From a virus, in the IMG/VR virus record IMGVR_UViG_3300034095_000166, positions 1 to 25,632 of that record: a DNA stretch of 25,632 bases; one strand, given 5' to 3'. A program made the position numbers and the translations under genes. How positions within the stretch are numbered: position 1 is the stretch's first letter; each line of letters starts with the position of its first letter. Positions 23,258 through 25,632 of this stretch are shown here, in pieces. The notes beneath the pieces were generated by a model. It did no database searches. It saw nothing but the letters and a program-made list of their open reading frames with translations, and was not told where the DNA came from.

Positions 23258-23662
23258 TTAGTTGGCCATGATACCAAAGTTTAATGAGAACGAGTCAACA
23301 TACGTATCACCATTATTATCACAGTTATTGACTCTTGTTGTGCTTGTCGTTTTGGCACCATATGTATTACTTGCTGACAGCAATTCCGAGAATACGGCGG
23401 CGGCAGCAGTAGTACCGGAACCAGTATGAACCGTTGATCCAAAAACACAATAGTTAGCATCAGCTACGGCAGATGCAAAGTTTTGAGTATAATCGCCAGT
23501 GCCGTTTCTTGTAACAGAACTAAGGTTGAATGATGATCTTACTGTCGCACCACCTGCACCATTGGTATTTGACCATACTTTGGCGCTACCTCTAATAACA
23601 GTAGTGGCACTACCATTGATTGAACCATCAGATATTGTGGTTACTGTTAATGTACCTGGCAT
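23258..23662 (-). CDS. Small fibre/tip protein with a repeated beta module
   Basis: This 134-residue protein contains AKVWSNTNGAGGATVRSSFNLSSVTRNGTGDYTQNFASAVADANYCVFG (residues ~27-75), a module found again in the protein at 24531-24926 as RSWCNFNGSTGSAVIRASFNVSSAVRNGGGDYTVN... This beta module is common at the ends of phage fibre proteins. It starts in a TAATG overlap with the chaperone-like gene upstream. The first ~26 residues probably form an attachment segment. Confidence 0.82.
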   Translation of the reverse strand: MPGTLTVTTISDGSINGSATTVIRGSAKVWSNTNGAGGATVRSSFNLSSVTRNGTGDYTQNFASAVADANYCVFGSTVHTGSGTTAAAAVFSELLSASNTYGAKTTSTTRVNNCDNNGDTYVDSFSLNFGIMAN

Positions 23663-24438
23663 TATACTTCCTTATCCAAATAGTCTGGCCAAACCGCTTC
23701 TAGTTCTTCTATCGTTCTGGCTGCTTCTAATTCTGGTAACTGTGTAACGTCTCTTAGTAATTGCTTACGGTTAGCAATGGCCTTTTGATCTTCTGGCGTT
23801 CCTCTTTCCAACGCTATAAAATATTGTGTGTCAAGTTTAGGAAACAGTAGTTCTCTAGCCTGTCTCATTCTGTTCTTCCATATATCTTTCGCTTTATCAA
23901 GATCTATAGATATAAGTTGTTCTTCTGTATCTGATAGGCGCCACGCATTTCTATATGTCTGGTCGACCGGTATATCTTCCCTTGTAACAATTCTATACAT
24001 TTGTCGGTTATACTTGTAATCAGGATGCCATACTCTTGCTGGTATGTCTTTCTTCAGAATATACTCAATGGCCTCTTCTTCTGTCATAGGGCCAATTGGT
24101 TCTGGTAACAAGTATTCTTTATAATCTATAACCTTTTCGCCAGTGATCTTCTTTTCTAGGTATATCTGTTGTGCTTCGAAGAATGTTGTTACAATCTTTT
24201 CACCATCTTCGGTGGTCAATTCTAGTTTCATATTATGTTGGTGTTCGACCGAAGGAAGAATACCACCATGTAAAGCGCATGCCATCCATTCTGGTGCTAC
24301 ACATACCTCACATACTGGATGATCTGGATATGCAGGGTCTTCATAAACAATAACATATTTGGATTGATATGGTTCAAGGTTTTCAGACGCCCAATGTAAC
24401 CTGGTAAACATATCTACATTACGAAAATCTGGTGTCAC
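23662..24438 (-). CDS. Fibre-assembly chaperone-like protein with extra N-terminal part
   Basis: This 258-residue protein begins at GTG (24438). This start is supported by AAGGAG at a 6-base spacing; the next in-frame ATG is nine codons in. The C-terminal ~75 residues (KNRMRQARELLFPKLDTQYFIALERG followed by IANRKQLLRDVTQLPELEAARTIEELEAVWP) are clearly related to those of the chaperone-like protein at 22835-23245. The N-terminal ~180 residues are acidic and Tyr-rich with no known domain that I recognise; CEVC and CALH (residues ~43-57) may bind metal. It lies between two related small fibre proteins. Confidence 0.8.
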   Translation of the reverse strand: MTPDFRNVDMFTRLHWASENLEPYQSKYVIVYEDPAYPDHPVCEVCVAPEWMACALHGGILPSVEHQHNMKLELTTEDGEKIVTTFFEAQQIYLEKKITGEKVIDYKEYLLPEPIGPMTEEEAIEYILKKDIPARVWHPDYKYNRQMYRIVTREDIPVDQTYRNAWRLSDTEEQLISIDLDKAKDIWKNRMRQARELLFPKLDTQYFIALERGTPEDQKAIANRKQLLRDVTQLPELEAARTIEELEAVWPDYLDKEV

Positions 24439-24444
24439 TTAGTT

Positions 24445-24450
24445 CTCCTT
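24445..24450 (-). promoter_or_regulatory. Ribosome site supporting a GTG start
   Basis: AAGGAG on the minus strand, 6 bases before the GTG at 24438. It is the only well-spaced site for this gene, and decides the start in favour of GTG over the internal ATG. Confidence 0.75.
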
Positions 24451-24530
24451 ATCTATTAATTATTATATAAACTCTGAAAAAAACAGTTCAAGGGCCGCCA
24501 GAAAAATATATAAAGCATTTAATTATAATC

Positions 24531-24926
24531 CTATCTTACTAAATTTGTAGAACAATATACAGGATCTCTAGCGCCACCGGCGCCATCGGATACAAATACT
24601 CTAACAAGACTTACGGTGAGTCCCCAACATATAGCTTGTCCGTCATTAGCAGGGCCAGTAGCTGTATTGGTAAACGAATAGTTAGCAACCGCAGAATAAT
24701 TTGCATCATTAATCGCATTCGAAATATTAACTGTGTAATCTCCACCACCATTTCGAACAGCACTGGAAACATTAAAACTCGCTCTAATAACAGCCGAACC
24801 TGTTGATCCGTTAAAGTTGCACCAACTTCTACACAACTGTCCAATTTCAGTTCCACTGGTGTTCTGAAAAACTGTTGGCGTCGAAAGACCAGATTTAATC
24901 GTATCTGCTACTATTGTTCCTGCCAT
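24531..24926 (-). CDS. Small fibre/tip protein, paralogue of the one at 23258-23662
   Basis: This 131-residue protein begins MAGTIVADTIKSGLSTPTVF, an attachment-type start common in marine phage fibres. It is followed by RSWCNFNGSTGSAVIRASFNVSSAVRNGGGDYTVNISNAINDANYS (residues ~33-78), the same beta module as in the protein at 23258-23662. The C-terminal ~50 residues differ, as expected for a variable binding tip. It has a good AAAGGA ribosome site, a possible late promoter upstream, and a 92-base gap without a recognisable signal after its stop. Confidence 0.82.
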   Translation of the reverse strand: MAGTIVADTIKSGLSTPTVFQNTSGTEIGQLCRSWCNFNGSTGSAVIRASFNVSSAVRNGGGDYTVNISNAINDANYSAVANYSFTNTATGPANDGQAICWGLTVSLVRVFVSDGAGGARDPVYCSTNLVR

Positions 24927-24942
24927 AATATTTCCTTTATAT

Positions 24943-24950
24943 TATTTATT
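24943..24950 (-). promoter_or_regulatory. Possible late-promoter variant for the small fibre gene
   Basis: The minus strand reads AATAAATA (within GATAATAAATAATATAAAGG), one change from TATAAATA, 16 bases upstream of the ATG at 24926 and in the 28-base gap between two fibre genes. The short distance to the ribosome site makes it uncertain. Confidence 0.35.
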
Positions 24951-24954
24951 ATCA

Positions 24955-25632
24955 TTATACAATTGTCCAAGTGGAACCAGTTGGAACCGTAACAGTTACG
25001 CTAGTATTTACAGTAATAGGACCAGCTGACATAGCGTTTTTACCAGTTGTTATGGTATAATTTGATGTAATGTTATTAGAAAATTCAATGAAAGCGTCAA
25101 CGCCCATGTTACCAGCAACTTGTAGTTTGACTGCTGGTGACGTGTTACCAATACCAACGTTACCACTATTTAATACAGTAATATATTCACTAAACGTATT
25201 CTGTGATGTATTAGATGCTGGATATGCACCTATTCTAACAGCTACAGTGTCTGATTTTCTACCATAGAGGGCTGTAGCCCAAGCGGTACTTTGTAAAGAA
25301 CCAGTGTCTCCATAATGAAGTTCTGCACCAAAACCTCTGTCTGTCCAAAATGTAATACCAGCATTTCTAACAGTATTTGCTGTCGAAGCACCGCTTTGTA
25401 CCTGAACGCCAAAAGTTGAGTTAGCAATAAAGTTAGATCCAACTGTGTGACTAGCCGCATTAACAACACCAGTGTAAACACCAGTAGCGTTTGCGATGGT
25501 TGATGTACCTACTGTATGACTGGCAGCATTAACAACACCAGTGTAAACACCAGTGGAATTAGCAATTGTAGAAGTTCCTACTGTGTGACTAGCCGCATTA
25601 ATAATACCAGTGTAAACACCAGTGGAATTAGC
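24955..25632 (-). CDS. Tail fibre shaft protein, 5' end beyond the window
   Basis: An open frame of 225 codons enters from the window end and stops with TAA at 24955-24957. I translated it by hand. It starts inside 23-residue repeats (ANSTGVYTGIINAASHTV, then GTSTIANSTGVYTGVVNAAS...), continues through a linker (NTVRNAGITFWTDRGFGAEL, YGRKSDTVAVRIGAY), a GNVGIGNTSPAVKLQVAGN motif, and ends AMSAGPITVNTSVTVTVP then TGSTWTIV. The last element is a common C-terminal cap of T4-like marine fibres. There is no S74 chaperone domain, so folding must rely on other helpers such as the nearby chaperone-like proteins. The gene start and full length are unknown. Confidence 0.88.
   Translation of the reverse strand, partial: ANSTGVYTGIINAASHTVGTSTIANSTGVYTGVVNAASHTVGTSTIANATGVYTGVVNAASHTVGSNFIANSTFGVQVQSGASTANTVRNAGITFWTDRGFGAELHYGDTGSLQSTAWATALYGRKSDTVAVRIGAYPASNTSQNTFSEYITVLNSGNVGIGNTSPAVKLQVAGNMGVDAFIEFSNNITSNYTITTGKNAMSAGPITVNTSVTVTVPTGSTWTIV
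25441..25632 (-). repeat. Tandem 69-base repeats in the partial fibre gene
   Basis: There are two full 23-codon units (25510-25578 and 25441-25509) and a partial unit reaching the window end, with the pattern GTSTIANxTGVYTGVVNAASHTV. The array probably continues beyond the window. It is the same family as the repeats at 21121-21327. Confidence 0.9.

Noticed and set aside
25441-25632. Tandem repeats as a CRISPR array
   Set aside because: The units are in-frame 69-base coding repeats without distinct spacers.
17691-25632. Diversity-generating retroelement acting on the fibre tips
   Set aside because: No reverse transcriptase gene or template/variable repeat pair with adenine-specific differences is visible in this window; the module differences are spread over all bases by eye.

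Overview
This window is a stretch of the structural and recombination module of a T4-like myovirus (Straboviridae or a more distant marine/aquatic T4-superfamily member). All 29 genes that I can support lie on the minus strand, so transcription runs from high to low coordinates. The gene order 13-14-15-16-17-18-19-20-67-x-y-21-22-23-3-uvsY-uvsW is the conserved T4-superfamily head/neck/tail order. Several proteins align from memory along much of their length with T4 counterparts (gp3, gp15, gp67, UvsY). The moderately AT-rich DNA, the extra small proteins between gp67 and gp21, and the Gly/Asn/Ser/Thr-rich fibre modules resemble marine T4-like phages of cyanobacteria or alphaproteobacteria. 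The host cannot be named from this sequence.

Layout in transcription order. (1) 25632-17691 is a host-recognition block. It holds a fibre gene cut by the window edge (24955-25632), then small tip-like proteins alternating with small chaperone-like proteins (24926 to 22001), a 982-residue fibre ending in an S74 self-cleaving chaperone domain (18967-21915), and a glycine-rich adhesin followed by a putative helper protein (18251-18967, 17691-18248). (2) 17688-13119 carries a small Cys-rich protein, neck proteins gp13 and gp14, tail terminator gp15, and small and large terminase subunits gp16 and gp17, mostly with overlapping or abutting stop/start codons. (3) 13052-9802 carries the tail sheath gp18 and tail tube gp19. 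(4) 9744-3299 is the head block: portal gp20, core protein gp67, two unassigned small proteins, prohead protease gp21, scaffold gp22 and major capsid gp23. (5) 3193-2474 is a free-standing GIY-YIG homing endonuclease bracketed by two strong terminator-like hairpins. (6) 2439-15 carries tail-tube terminator gp3, recombination mediator UvsY and helicase UvsW.

Control signals. The exact T4 late promoter word TATAAATA occurs on the coding strand upstream of gp18, gp22 and gp23. Weaker variants (AATAAATA, CTAAATA) lie before gp19, gp20, the homing endonuclease, the S74 fibre and a small fibre protein. Several of them overlap the stop codon of the preceding gene. The genes together encode the head, the packaging motor, the neck, the contractile tail and host-binding parts, plus the recombination proteins that T4-type phages use for replication restart. 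No stretch longer than about 110 bases lacks a gene. No tRNA, CRISPR array, reverse transcriptase, integrase or attachment site was seen.
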